From Pseudomonas flavescens (lineage in GTDB: Bacteria > Pseudomonadota > Gammaproteobacteria > Pseudomonadales > Pseudomonadaceae): a stretch of DNA of 64,000 nucleotides. Numbering within the stretch: the stretch's first letter is position 1; every line of letters begins with the position of its first letter. A program made the translations under genes and the position numbers. The DNA lies in contig NZ_JACBYV010000001.1 of the NCBI RefSeq assembly GCF_013408425.1, positions 2,728,001-2,792,000 on the forward strand, given 5' to 3'. Of the stretch, positions 57,112-64,000 are shown piece by piece. Below the pieces are notes generated by a model, which had not been told where the DNA came from, did not search any database, and saw nothing but the letters and a program-made list of their open reading frames with translations.

Positions 57112-58986
57112 TCAGCGCCTGTCGCCACGCAACGCGGCAACCTCTGCCTGCAACACCTGTCGTGTGGCCGCGGTTGCCTCGATTGGCGTACCGGCGACCA
57201 GATCGACCCGCGACCAGAACCGGCGGAATAGGCGCTTCTGCGGATCACGACTGAAGAAGCTGCCCCACAACCCGCCCAGCGCCATGGGAATCACCGGCAC
57301 CGGGTTGTCCTGCAGAATGCGCTCGACACCTGCCTTGAACTCGTCGATCTCGCCGTCAGCGGTCAGCTTGCCTTCGGGAAAGATGCATACCACCTCGCCG
57401 TCACGCAGGTACTCGCCAATGCGCTTGAACGCCGCATCGAAGACCAGCAGATCCTCGCTGCGCCCGGCGATCGGCACGGTACCCGCGGTGCGGAAAATGA
57501 AGTTGAGCACTGGCAGGTTGTAGATCTTGTAGTACATGACGAAGCGTATCGGCCGGCGTACCGCGCCGCCGATCAGCAGTGCATCGACGAACGACACGTG
57601 GTTGCAAACCAGCACCGCCGGCCCCTCGTCCGGAATGGCATCCAGCCCCTTGTGCGACACCCGGTACATCGAATGGCCGAGCAGCCAGATGAGGAAGCGC
57701 ATGGTGAATTCGGGGACGATCTTGAAGATGTAGCTGTTGACCGCCACGTTCATCAGCGAAATGACCAGGAACAGCTGCGGGATCGACAGGCCGGCAACGC
57801 TGAGAAAGAGGATCGACACCAGCGCCGATACCACCATGAACAACGCATTGAGAATGTTGTTGGCGGCAATCACCCGGGCCCGCTCGTTCTCGGCGGTACG
57901 CGACTGGATCAGGGCGTACAGTGGCACGATGTAGAAACCGCCGAACACCCCGATGCCGAGGATCGAGCCCAGCACCCACCAGGCATGGCCATAGCCGAGC
58001 AGCGCCAGCCAGTTGTGCGGCTGTGCCGCCTCCGGCACACCACCCGAACCCCACCACAGCAGAATGCCGAACACCGACAGGCCGATGGAGCCGAACGGCA
58101 CCAGGCCGATCTCCACCTTGTGCCCGCTCATCCGCTCACAGAGCATTGACCCCAGGGCGATGCCCACCGAAAACACGGTGAGAATCAGCGTGACCACGCT
58201 CTCGTCACCGTGCAGCCACTCCTTCGAATAGGCCGGAATCTGCGTCAGGTACACCGCGCCGAGAAACCAGAACCAGGAGTTGCCGACCAGCGAGCGGGAG
58301 ACCGCCTTGGGCTGGGTCAGGCCCATGCGCAGGGTCAGCCAGGTCTGGCGCAGGATGTTCCAGTCCAGGGCAAGATTCGGCAACGCGGCGTCTGCACGCG
58401 GAATGGCGCGGCTGGTCAGGTAACCGATCACCGCCACCAGCACCACCGAGACGGCGACGATCACCCCGTAATGGGCACTGGTGAGCATGATGCCGGCGCC
58501 AATGGTGCCAGCCAGAATCGCCAGAAAGGTGCCCATTTCCACCAGCGCGTTGCCACCGACCAGCTCCTCGGGCTTCAACGCCTGGGGCAGGATCGAATAC
58601 TTGACCGGGCCGAACAGCGCCGACTGCAGGCCCATGGCGAACAGCACCGCGAGCATCAGCGCGAGGTTACCGAGCAGCACGCCGGCCGCCCCGATCAGCA
58701 TGATGAATATCTCGAAGAACTTGAGCCGGCGAATCAGCCAGTCCTTGGCGAACTTCTCGCCGAACTGCCCACCGAGTGCGGAGAACAGGAAAAACGGCAG
58801 GATGAACAGCATCGCCGCCACGTTGACCATCAGGTCCCTGTCCGTGTCGAGGCTGAGCTTGAAGAGGATCGCCAGGATCAACGACTGCTTGAAGATGTTG
58901 TCGTTGAATGCGCCAAGCAACTGGGTGATGAAGAACGGCAGGAAGCGCCTGCTCTTGAGCAGGGCGAATTGAGATTGCTGGCTCAT
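57112..58986 (-). CDS. MFS (LplT-like) / 1-acylglycerol-3-phosphate acyltransferase fusion
   Basis: The 624-residue product has an N-terminal 12-helix MFS part (SQFALLKSRRFLPFFITQLLGAFNDNIFKQ, as in lysophospholipid flippase LplT) and a C-terminal PlsC-type acyltransferase (from about 435). That part has the NHVSFVDA (HX4D) motif, then FPEGKLTADGE. It would import lysophospholipid and re-acylate it. The AMP-ligase domain of the triple fusions (LplT-Aas) is absent. The ATG at 58986 has AAGG upstream; the frame extends 94 codons further through the region upstream without similarity. Confidence 0.9.
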   Translation of the reverse strand: MSQQSQFALLKSRRFLPFFITQLLGAFNDNIFKQSLILAILFKLSLDTDRDLMVNVAAMLFILPFFLFSALGGQFGEKFAKDWLIRRLKFFEIFIMLIGAAGVLLGNLALMLAVLFAMGLQSALFGPVKYSILPQALKPEELVGGNALVEMGTFLAILAGTIGAGIMLTSAHYGVIVAVSVVLVAVIGYLTSRAIPRADAALPNLALDWNILRQTWLTLRMGLTQPKAVSRSLVGNSWFWFLGAVYLTQIPAYSKEWLHGDESVVTLILTVFSVGIALGSMLCERMSGHKVEIGLVPFGSIGLSVFGILLWWGSGGVPEAAQPHNWLALLGYGHAWWVLGSILGIGVFGGFYIVPLYALIQSRTAENERARVIAANNILNALFMVVSALVSILFLSVAGLSIPQLFLVISLMNVAVNSYIFKIVPEFTMRFLIWLLGHSMYRVSHKGLDAIPDEGPAVLVCNHVSFVDALLIGGAVRRPIRFVMYYKIYNLPVLNFIFRTAGTVPIAGRSEDLLVFDAAFKRIGEYLRDGEVVCIFPEGKLTADGEIDEFKAGVERILQDNPVPVIPMALGGLWGSFFSRDPQKRLFRRFWSRVDLVAGTPIEATAATRQVLQAEVAALRGDRR

Positions 58987-59098
58987 CGATACCTTCCCTA
59001 TTGGTGATTCGCTGAACATTGGACTGCAACTGCCCGAGCAAAGCCACAGCCCCGGCACTTTTGTTTCCGTGAAAGGCCACTTCCACGTCGTGGTGCGC

Positions 59099-59989
59099 TC
59101 AATTGAACAAGGGATTACCGCGCAGCCGCGCCACGGCCAGATCGACGAACGCGCGCACCTTGGCGGGCGCTTGGCGCCCCTCGGGATACAGCACGTGAAT
59201 CGGCAACGGCGGCTCCTCGAAGGCGTCGAGCACGATCTGCAGCGCGCCTTCCTGCAGGGCCGGGCCAACCTGATAACTCAGTACGCGGGTCAGCCCCCAC
59301 CCGGCGCTCGCGGTGGCGATCGCCGACTCGTTGGTGTTGCAGTGCAGAACCGGGTCGACAACCACCCGCTGCCCCTCGGCGAAGCGCCATTCCGGCGAGG
59401 CCCAGGCACTTTGCGACACGACGATACGGTGATGTTTGAGATCGGCGGGCGTGGATGGCAGGCCATATTTCTGCAGATAGCACGGTGCCGCACAGATCAC
59501 CCGCCGCACCGACCCGACCTGAATGGCGGTGAAGCCGGAGTCGGCCAGATGACCGATACGCACCGCCACATCGATGCCCTCGTCGACGATGTTCACCGGC
59601 CGGTCGACGAAGAAGGTACGCGCATGCATGCCCGGGTAGGCATCCAGGTAATCCAGCACCAGCGGCAGCACGTGCAGGTGGCCGAACATCGACGCCGCGG
59701 TGACGGCCAGGCTGCCGGAGGGCTCGGCGTAATGGCCAGCGGCGGCCAGTTCCGCTTCGGCGATATCGCCGAGAATCCGCCGGCAATCCTGCAGATAACG
59801 GTTGCCTGCATCGGTGGTTTTCACCGAGCGCGTGGTGCGCACCAGTAGCCGGGCGCCGATCAGATCCTCGAGGCCCGCGACGATGCGCGTTACCGCTGGC
59901 GCACTCATGTGCATCTGCCGCGCGGTACTGGCGAAGCTGCCGGTTTCCGCGACCTTCACAAATACCCGCATCGCCTGCCAACGATCCAT
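59099..59989 (-). CDS. LysR-family transcriptional regulator
   Basis: A 296-residue LysR protein: helix-turn-helix at about 5-60 (AMRVFVKVAETGSFASTARQMHMSAPAVTRIVAGLE) and an effector domain from about 90. It belongs to the CrgA-like subgroup by length and pattern. It lies 112 bp upstream of the LplT-PlsC fusion on the same strand; a link is possible but unproven. Confidence 0.92.
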   Translation of the reverse strand: MDRWQAMRVFVKVAETGSFASTARQMHMSAPAVTRIVAGLEDLIGARLLVRTTRSVKTTDAGNRYLQDCRRILGDIAEAELAAAGHYAEPSGSLAVTAASMFGHLHVLPLVLDYLDAYPGMHARTFFVDRPVNIVDEGIDVAVRIGHLADSGFTAIQVGSVRRVICAAPCYLQKYGLPSTPADLKHHRIVVSQSAWASPEWRFAEGQRVVVDPVLHCNTNESAIATASAGWGLTRVLSYQVGPALQEGALQIVLDAFEEPPLPIHVLYPEGRQAPAKVRAFVDLAVARLRGNPLFN

Positions 59990-60095
59990 CTGCCTGCCAT
60001 TCCTCTGGTTTCAGCGTTGACTACGCACCAAGCGCAGCGGAGCAGTATGCCGTATATAGGCGAGCATTGTGGAAGCGCGCCGTGCGCGCGAAATC

Positions 60096-60110
60096 ACGGG
60101 CATGGCCCGT
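60096..60110. repeat. Pseudomonas REP-like palindrome
   Basis: ACGGGC-ATG-GCCCGT followed by TCCCACAGGT resembles the classical extragenic palindromes of pseudomonads, which have GGGC...GCCC cores followed by a CAGG tail. It lies in a 388-bp gap between the LysR gene and the VF530 gene; the remainder is described in the next entry. Confidence 0.55.
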
Positions 60111-60167
60111 TCCCACAGGTAGTGCATCGACGCGCCTACAGAGCCTGCTCGCAACCGTAGATACAAG

Positions 60168-60280
60168 GGTGGGCTTCAGCCCACCAATTGCCCGCCCCCA
60201 ACAGAGATCCGACACCCACTGCCAAGAGCACGGCAGACAGTCAGGATTCGATTCGGCTGGCTGGTGGGCTGAAGCCCACC
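60168..60280. repeat. REPIN-like pair of inverted GGTGGGCT palindromes
   Basis: GGTGGGCTTCAGCCCACC at 60168-60185 and its reverse-complement form at 60263-60280 are about 95 bp apart, in opposite orientation. Flanking bases are partly conserved too. This arrangement is that of a REP doublet (REPIN). The same palindrome occurs at 1606-1622. A REP-mobilising RAYT transposase was not found here. Confidence 0.55.
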
Positions 60281-60377
60281 TTACGGGACGGGGTCGGCCA
60301 GGTCAGGGACGCTGCCATTTCTCAAACGCCATTCACCCTGTGCTCCTGTGCTCGACATCATCCTACAAGGGTATCAA

Positions 60378-60590
60378 TCAGCGCTTGAGCTTCAGGTACA
60401 GCGCTTCGACCTTTTCCCGCGCCCAGGGCGTCTTGCGCAGGAAGGTGAGGCTCGACTTGATGCTCGGGTCGCTCTTGAAACAGCGGATATCGATGCGCTG
60501 TGCCAGGCCGTCCCAACCCAACTGCTCGACCAGTTCGGCAAGAATGGCCTGCAATGTGATGCCGTGCAGCGGATCTTTGGACGTACTCAT
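60378..60590 (-). CDS. VF530-family DNA-binding protein (DUF2132)
   Basis: A 70-residue product matching the VF530 family: [26 protein letters not shown], then [25 protein letters not shown]. The family has a fold resembling DNA-binding modules, but its cellular role is unknown. GGAG lies six bases before the ATG. Confidence 0.88.
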   Translation of the reverse strand: MSTSKDPLHGITLQAILAELVEQLGWDGLAQRIDIRCFKSDPSIKSSLTFLRKTPWAREKVEALYLKLKR

Positions 60591-60641
60591 ATCGGGCTCC
60601 TGATTCCTGGCCCGTCAGCTTACCAGCAGGCCGCAACGAAA

Positions 60642-60664
60642 AGGCCCGGACAATGCCCGGGCCT
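60642..60664 (-). terminator. Terminator after putP
   Basis: AGGCCCGG/CCGGGCCT stem; on the minus strand it is followed by TTTT. It lies 27 bp beyond the putP stop. Confidence 0.75.
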
Positions 60665-60691
60665 CTGGTCAATCGAGTTACGGAAGCGCGA

Positions 60692-62182
60692 TCAGATGTG
60701 CGCGTCCTGATACTCCTTCTCGGCCTCGTCGAAGCGCTTGACCATCGCTGGCGTTGCCGGGCGACCGATCTTGCTGAAAATGACGATGGCCAGGGTGGCG
60801 AGGATGAAGCCCGGGATGATCTCGTACAGACCCAGCCCGACGAAGTTCTTCCACAGCACCACGGTCAATGCACCGACCACCATACCGGCCAACGCGCCGT
60901 TACGGGTCATGCCTTTCCACACCAAGGAGAGGATCACCACAGGGCCGAAGGCGGCACCGAAACCAGCCCAGGCGTAGGACACCAGGCCCAGCACCTTGCT
61001 ATCGGGATTGGAGGCGATAATGATCGCGACGATGGCGATCAGCAGCACCATGCCACGACCGACCCATACCAGTTCCTTCTCGCTAGCGCCCTTGCGCAGG
61101 AAGGCTTTGTAGAAGTCTTCGGTCAGGGCACTGGAGCACACCAGCAACTGACAGCTCAGGGTACTCATCACCGCAGCCAGAATGGCAGACAGCACCAGGC
61201 CGGCAATCCATGGGTTGAAGAGGATCTTGGTCAGTTCGATGAACACACGCTCGCTGTTATCGGTGACCGGGCCGGCCAGCGCCGGGTTGTTGGCGAAGTA
61301 GGCGATGCCGAAAAAGCCGACTGCCACAGCGCCGCCCAGGCACAGGATCATCCAGATCATGCCGATACGGCGTGCGGCCGGAATCGACTTGACCGAATCG
61401 GCCGCCATGAAGCGCACCAGAATGTGCGGCTGGCCGAAATAGCCCAGGCCCCAGCCCAGTAGGGAAACGATGGCGACGAAGGACAGGCCGCGGAACATGT
61501 CGAAGTTGGCCGGGTTGGCCTGTTCGATGGTAGCCATGGCCGCGTCGAAATCACCCAGGGCGAGAATCACGAACACCGGGGTGATCAACAACGCGAAGAT
61601 CATCATGGTGGCCTGCACCGTATCGGTCCAGCTCACTGCCAGGAAGCCGCCAACGAACACGTAGACGATGGTGGCTGCTGCGCCGACCCACAGGGCGGTG
61701 TCGTAGCTCATGCCAAAGGTCGATTCGAACAGGCGGGCGCCGGCCACCACGCCCGAGGCGCAGTAGATGGTGAAGAACACCAGGATGATCACTGCCGAGA
61801 AAATTCGCAGCACCTTGCTGGTGTCTTCGAAGCGGTGGGTGAAGAAGTCTGGCAGGGTCAACGCATTGTTGTTGTGCTCGGTATGCACACGCAGGCGACC
61901 GGCAACGAACAGCCAGTTCAACCAGGCGCCGAGGATCAGGCCGATGGCGATCCAGCTTTCCGAGATACCGGCGATGAAGATCGCGCCTGGTAAGCCCATC
62001 AGCAACCAGCCACTCATGTCCGAGGCGCCAGCCGACAGAGCGGTAACGAAGCTGCCGAGGCTGCGCCCACCGAGGATGTAGTCGGAGAAGTTCTTGGTCG
62101 CGCGGTAGGCAACGAAGCCAATCAGCACCATGGCCAGGATATAGACCACGAAGGTGACCAGCATGGGAGTACTTGCAGTCAT
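60692..62182 (-). CDS. putP: Sodium/proline symporter PutP
   Basis: A 496-residue solute:sodium symporter. It starts MTASTPMLVTFVVYILAMVLIG, has FSDYILGGRSLGSFVTALSAGASDMSGWLLMGLPG (helix 2, Na+ and proline site) and NPDSKVLGLVSYAWAGFGAAFGP. It takes up proline to be broken down by PutA, encoded just upstream. The bases before the ATG can fold as GGGG-CATT-CCCC, hiding the SD, so translation may be regulated. Confidence 0.94.
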   Translation of the reverse strand: MTASTPMLVTFVVYILAMVLIGFVAYRATKNFSDYILGGRSLGSFVTALSAGASDMSGWLLMGLPGAIFIAGISESWIAIGLILGAWLNWLFVAGRLRVHTEHNNNALTLPDFFTHRFEDTSKVLRIFSAVIILVFFTIYCASGVVAGARLFESTFGMSYDTALWVGAAATIVYVFVGGFLAVSWTDTVQATMMIFALLITPVFVILALGDFDAAMATIEQANPANFDMFRGLSFVAIVSLLGWGLGYFGQPHILVRFMAADSVKSIPAARRIGMIWMILCLGGAVAVGFFGIAYFANNPALAGPVTDNSERVFIELTKILFNPWIAGLVLSAILAAVMSTLSCQLLVCSSALTEDFYKAFLRKGASEKELVWVGRGMVLLIAIVAIIIASNPDSKVLGLVSYAWAGFGAAFGPVVILSLVWKGMTRNGALAGMVVGALTVVLWKNFVGLGLYEIIPGFILATLAIVIFSKIGRPATPAMVKRFDEAEKEYQDAHI

Positions 62183-62338
62183 TTGGGGAATGCCCCTCTC
62201 GTTTGTTTTTATTCGAACCGGGGATTACCCGGTCCAGTTGGCACATCACGACCATCGGTCACGGTCGTGCTCCAGATAAGCCATTCTTCTAACCGCAGAT
62301 GGCGTTACCGATTCGGGGCATACGCCCCCAATAGCAAA

Positions 62339-62368
62339 ACGGGCAGAAACCTGATGATTTCTGCCCGT
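62339..62368 (-). terminator. Terminator after putA
   Basis: ACGGGCAGAAA stem pairing with TTTCTGCCCGT; on the minus strand TTTT follows. It starts inside the 3' end of the frame's downstream flank, 6 bp after the putA stop. A second hairpin (CACGACC/GGTCGTG, about 62247-62269) lies between here and putP. Confidence 0.8.
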
Positions 62369-62373
62369 TGGTA

Positions 62374-64000
62374 TCACTCGTCGCCCAGCGACAGCAGTGA
62401 GGCGTTTCCGCCCACCGCCGTGGTATTCACAGACGTGGTGCGCTCGTTGACGAAGCGCAACAGGTAGCTCGGGCCACCGGCTTTCGGGCCGGTACCGGAC
62501 AGGCCGCAGCCGCCGAACGGCTGTACGCCGACCACCGCACCGATCTGGTTGCGGTTCACGTACAGGTTGCCGACCCGCGCCAGGGCTTCGATGCGGGCGG
62601 CAGTTTCCTCGTTTCGGCTGTGGATGCCAAGGGTCAATCCGTACCCGGTGGCGTTGATCGCCGCGACAACCTTCTCCAGATCGCTGGCGTCGAAGCGAAC
62701 CACGTGCAGAACCGGACCGAATTGTTCCTTCTTCAGTTCGTCAATGCCACCAATCTCGAACGCCACCGGTGCGATGAAGTGGCCGTTCAGATCGGCACGC
62801 AGCGAGGCCTCGGCAATCAGCTTGCCTTCGCCCTTGAGCTGGTTGATGTGCGCCAGCAAGCCTTCACGGGCTTCGGCGTCGATCACCGGGCCGATATCGT
62901 TCTCGCGCAGGTGGGTCGGGCCGATCTTCAGCTCGGCCATGGCCCCCTTGAGCAGGTCGATCACCCGCTCGGCGATATCGCGCTGCACGTACAGCACGCG
63001 CAGTGCCGAGCAGCGCTGGCCCGCACTGGTGAAGGCCGAACCGACGGCATCCTTGACCACCTGCTCAGGCAGCGCAGTGGAGTCGACGATCATGGCGTTC
63101 TGGCCGCCGGTCTCGGCGATCAGGGTGGCGATCATGCCGTCCTTTTCGGCCAACTGACGGTTGATGATGCGCGCCGTGTCGGTGGAACCGGTGAAGCACA
63201 CGCCGGCAACGCGCGGGTCGCGGCAGAACACGCCGCCCAGGGTGGCACCGTCGCCTGGCAGGAAGGCGATCACATCCTCTGGCAGGCCGGCTTCGAACAT
63301 CAGTTCCAGGGCGCGTGCGGCGATCAGGCTGGTCTGCTCGGCCGGTTTGGCCAGCACCACGTTGCCGGCCACCAGCGCGGCGCTGATCTGGCCGAGGTAA
63401 ATGGCCAGCGGGAAGTTCCACGGGCTGACGCAGACGAAAATGCCACGGCCTTCATGGAACAGTTCGTTGCGCTCGCCGGTCGGGCCCTTGAGCTCTTCGC
63501 GGCCCAGCTTGAGGCGCGCCTGCTGCGCGTAGTAGCGGCAGAAATCCACGGCTTCGCGGACTTCGTCGATGCCGTCCTGCATGGACTTGCCGGCTTCCAC
63601 GGTGCACAGCGCCATCAACTCGGCACGGTTGCGCTCCAGCAGGTCAGCGAGGCGCTCGAGAATGCTTGCCCGCTCATCGATAGCGACCGCATTCCAACGC
63701 GGCCAGGCGGCACTCAGGCCATCCAGCGCTTGGGCGGCTTGGGCGGCGGTGGCGAACTGGGCAGTGCCGACCACCTTGTCCAGGTCGAAGGGGCAGCGCA
63801 CTTGCTGGGCGGTGCCGCTCAGGGTCTGGCCGTTTATCACAGGGGCAGCCTGCCATTGACGGTCGAGTTGCGGCTTGTAGGCGTTTTCGAGCTCGGTCAA
63901 AGAATTCTGGATATTCATGTTGATGCCCTGGGAGTTTTTCCGTGTGGCCCCGTACAGCGCAGGTGGCAGCGGGATTTTGTTATTGCCGAGGCTGGCGAAT
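62374..64000 (-). CDS. putA: Proline dehydrogenase/P5C dehydrogenase PutA, C-terminal part
   Basis: The frame is open to the right window edge, so the gene is cut. Residues before the first visible ATG (63918) continue in frame (LYGATRKNSQGIN), as in full PutA, so that ATG is internal and not the start. The visible part holds the delta-1-pyrroline-5-carboxylate dehydrogenase domain. It has the catalytic Glu in IAETGGQNAMIV and the Cys in TSAGQRCSALRVLYV, FTGSTDTARIINRQL for NAD+ binding, and the terminal GNASLLSLGDE. It oxidises glutamate semialdehyde to glutamate. putP follows 191 bp later. Confidence 0.93.
   Translation of the reverse strand, partial: FASLGNNKIPLPPALYGATRKNSQGINMNIQNSLTELENAYKPQLDRQWQAAPVINGQTLSGTAQQVRCPFDLDKVVGTAQFATAAQAAQALDGLSAAWPRWNAVAIDERASILERLADLLERNRAELMALCTVEAGKSMQDGIDEVREAVDFCRYYAQQARLKLGREELKGPTGERNELFHEGRGIFVCVSPWNFPLAIYLGQISAALVAGNVVLAKPAEQTSLIAARALELMFEAGLPEDVIAFLPGDGATLGGVFCRDPRVAGVCFTGSTDTARIINRQLAEKDGMIATLIAETGGQNAMIVDSTALPEQVVKDAVGSAFTSAGQRCSALRVLYVQRDIAERVIDLLKGAMAELKIGPTHLRENDIGPVIDAEAREGLLAHINQLKGEGKLIAEASLRADLNGHFIAPVAFEIGGIDELKKEQFGPVLHVVRFDASDLEKVVAAINATGYGLTLGIHSRNEETAARIEALARVGNLYVNRNQIGAVVGVQPFGGCGLSGTGPKAGGPSYLLRFVNERTTSVNTTAVGGNASLLSLGDE

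Noticed and set aside
59115..59981. Second long minus-strand frame inside the LysR gene
   Set aside because: It overlaps the LysR gene in another frame and is rich in Arg/Ala/Gly typical of shadow translation.
62374..63918. A self-contained 514-residue aldehyde dehydrogenase starting at 63918
   Set aside because: Codons upstream remain open in frame to the window edge and match the linker of full-length PutA, so the ATG is internal.

Overview
The window is a high-GC gammaproteobacterial chromosome segment that reads as Pseudomonas. Gene content and order match the flg operons with cheV/cheR, the arginine succinyltransferase (aru/ast) operon running into alaS-lysC-rsmA-tRNA-Ser-tRNA-Arg, and amrZ. 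A PrrF-type iron-responsive sRNA points the same way. The species cannot be fixed from sequence alone, though the P. mendocina/alcaligenes side of the genus is plausible. Most of the window is core genome. No prophage, insertion sequence or CRISPR array was found.

Layout. 1-0.2 kb: the start of an AT-rich gene of unknown function that runs off the left edge. 0.25-16.6 kb: flagellar rod, hook and ring genes on the minus strand, as two transcription units (flgBCDE and flgFGHIJKL), each behind a near-perfect sigma-54 promoter. cheR and cheV lie upstream. Divergent from them are flgA, flgM (behind a FliA/sigma-28 promoter), flgN and the c-di-GMP brake gene ycgR/flgZ. 16.6-23.4 kb: an MFS transporter, YceH, a Fur-controlled PrrF-like sRNA, tRNA-Arg(CCU), and a fused indolepyruvate ferredoxin oxidoreductase divergent from an Lrp-type regulator. 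23.4-25.7 kb: three unassigned small exported or membrane proteins behind a sigma-54 promoter with an IHF site, then an isolated phnN and the regulator amrZ. 25.7-29 kb: mgtE, a DUF4124-like secreted protein, three tandem tRNA-Arg(ACG), tRNA-Ser(GCU) and rsmA. 29-42 kb: lysC, alaS, a threonine aldolase and the complete arginine-to-glutamate succinyl pathway (aruC, F, G, astD, B, a small His-tailed protein, astE).

42-54 kb: mixed metabolic genes (VOC protein, nitronate monooxygenase, LysR, EamA exporter). Then comes a stress-like locus: a GH15 glucan hydrolase, an SDR and a pyruvate oxidase-like ThDP enzyme on the minus strand. Divergent from it are five small proline-rich or membrane-associated proteins behind an AlgU-like promoter. 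54-64 kb: tRNA-Asp, tRNA-Val, rdgC, a bile-acid-type symporter, a guanidine-II riboswitch with its sugE/gdx exporter, an LplT-PlsC-type fusion, a LysR regulator, REP/REPIN-like palindromes, a VF530 protein, putP and the C-terminal part of putA, which continues past the right edge.

The most novel-looking pieces are the sigma-54/IHF-driven trio of small unknown proteins (23.5-24.2 kb), the AlgU-like small-protein cluster with its divergent carbohydrate/pyruvate enzymes (46.8-53.8 kb), and the AT-rich gene next to flgL. All promoter and RNA calls come from reading the sequence by eye.
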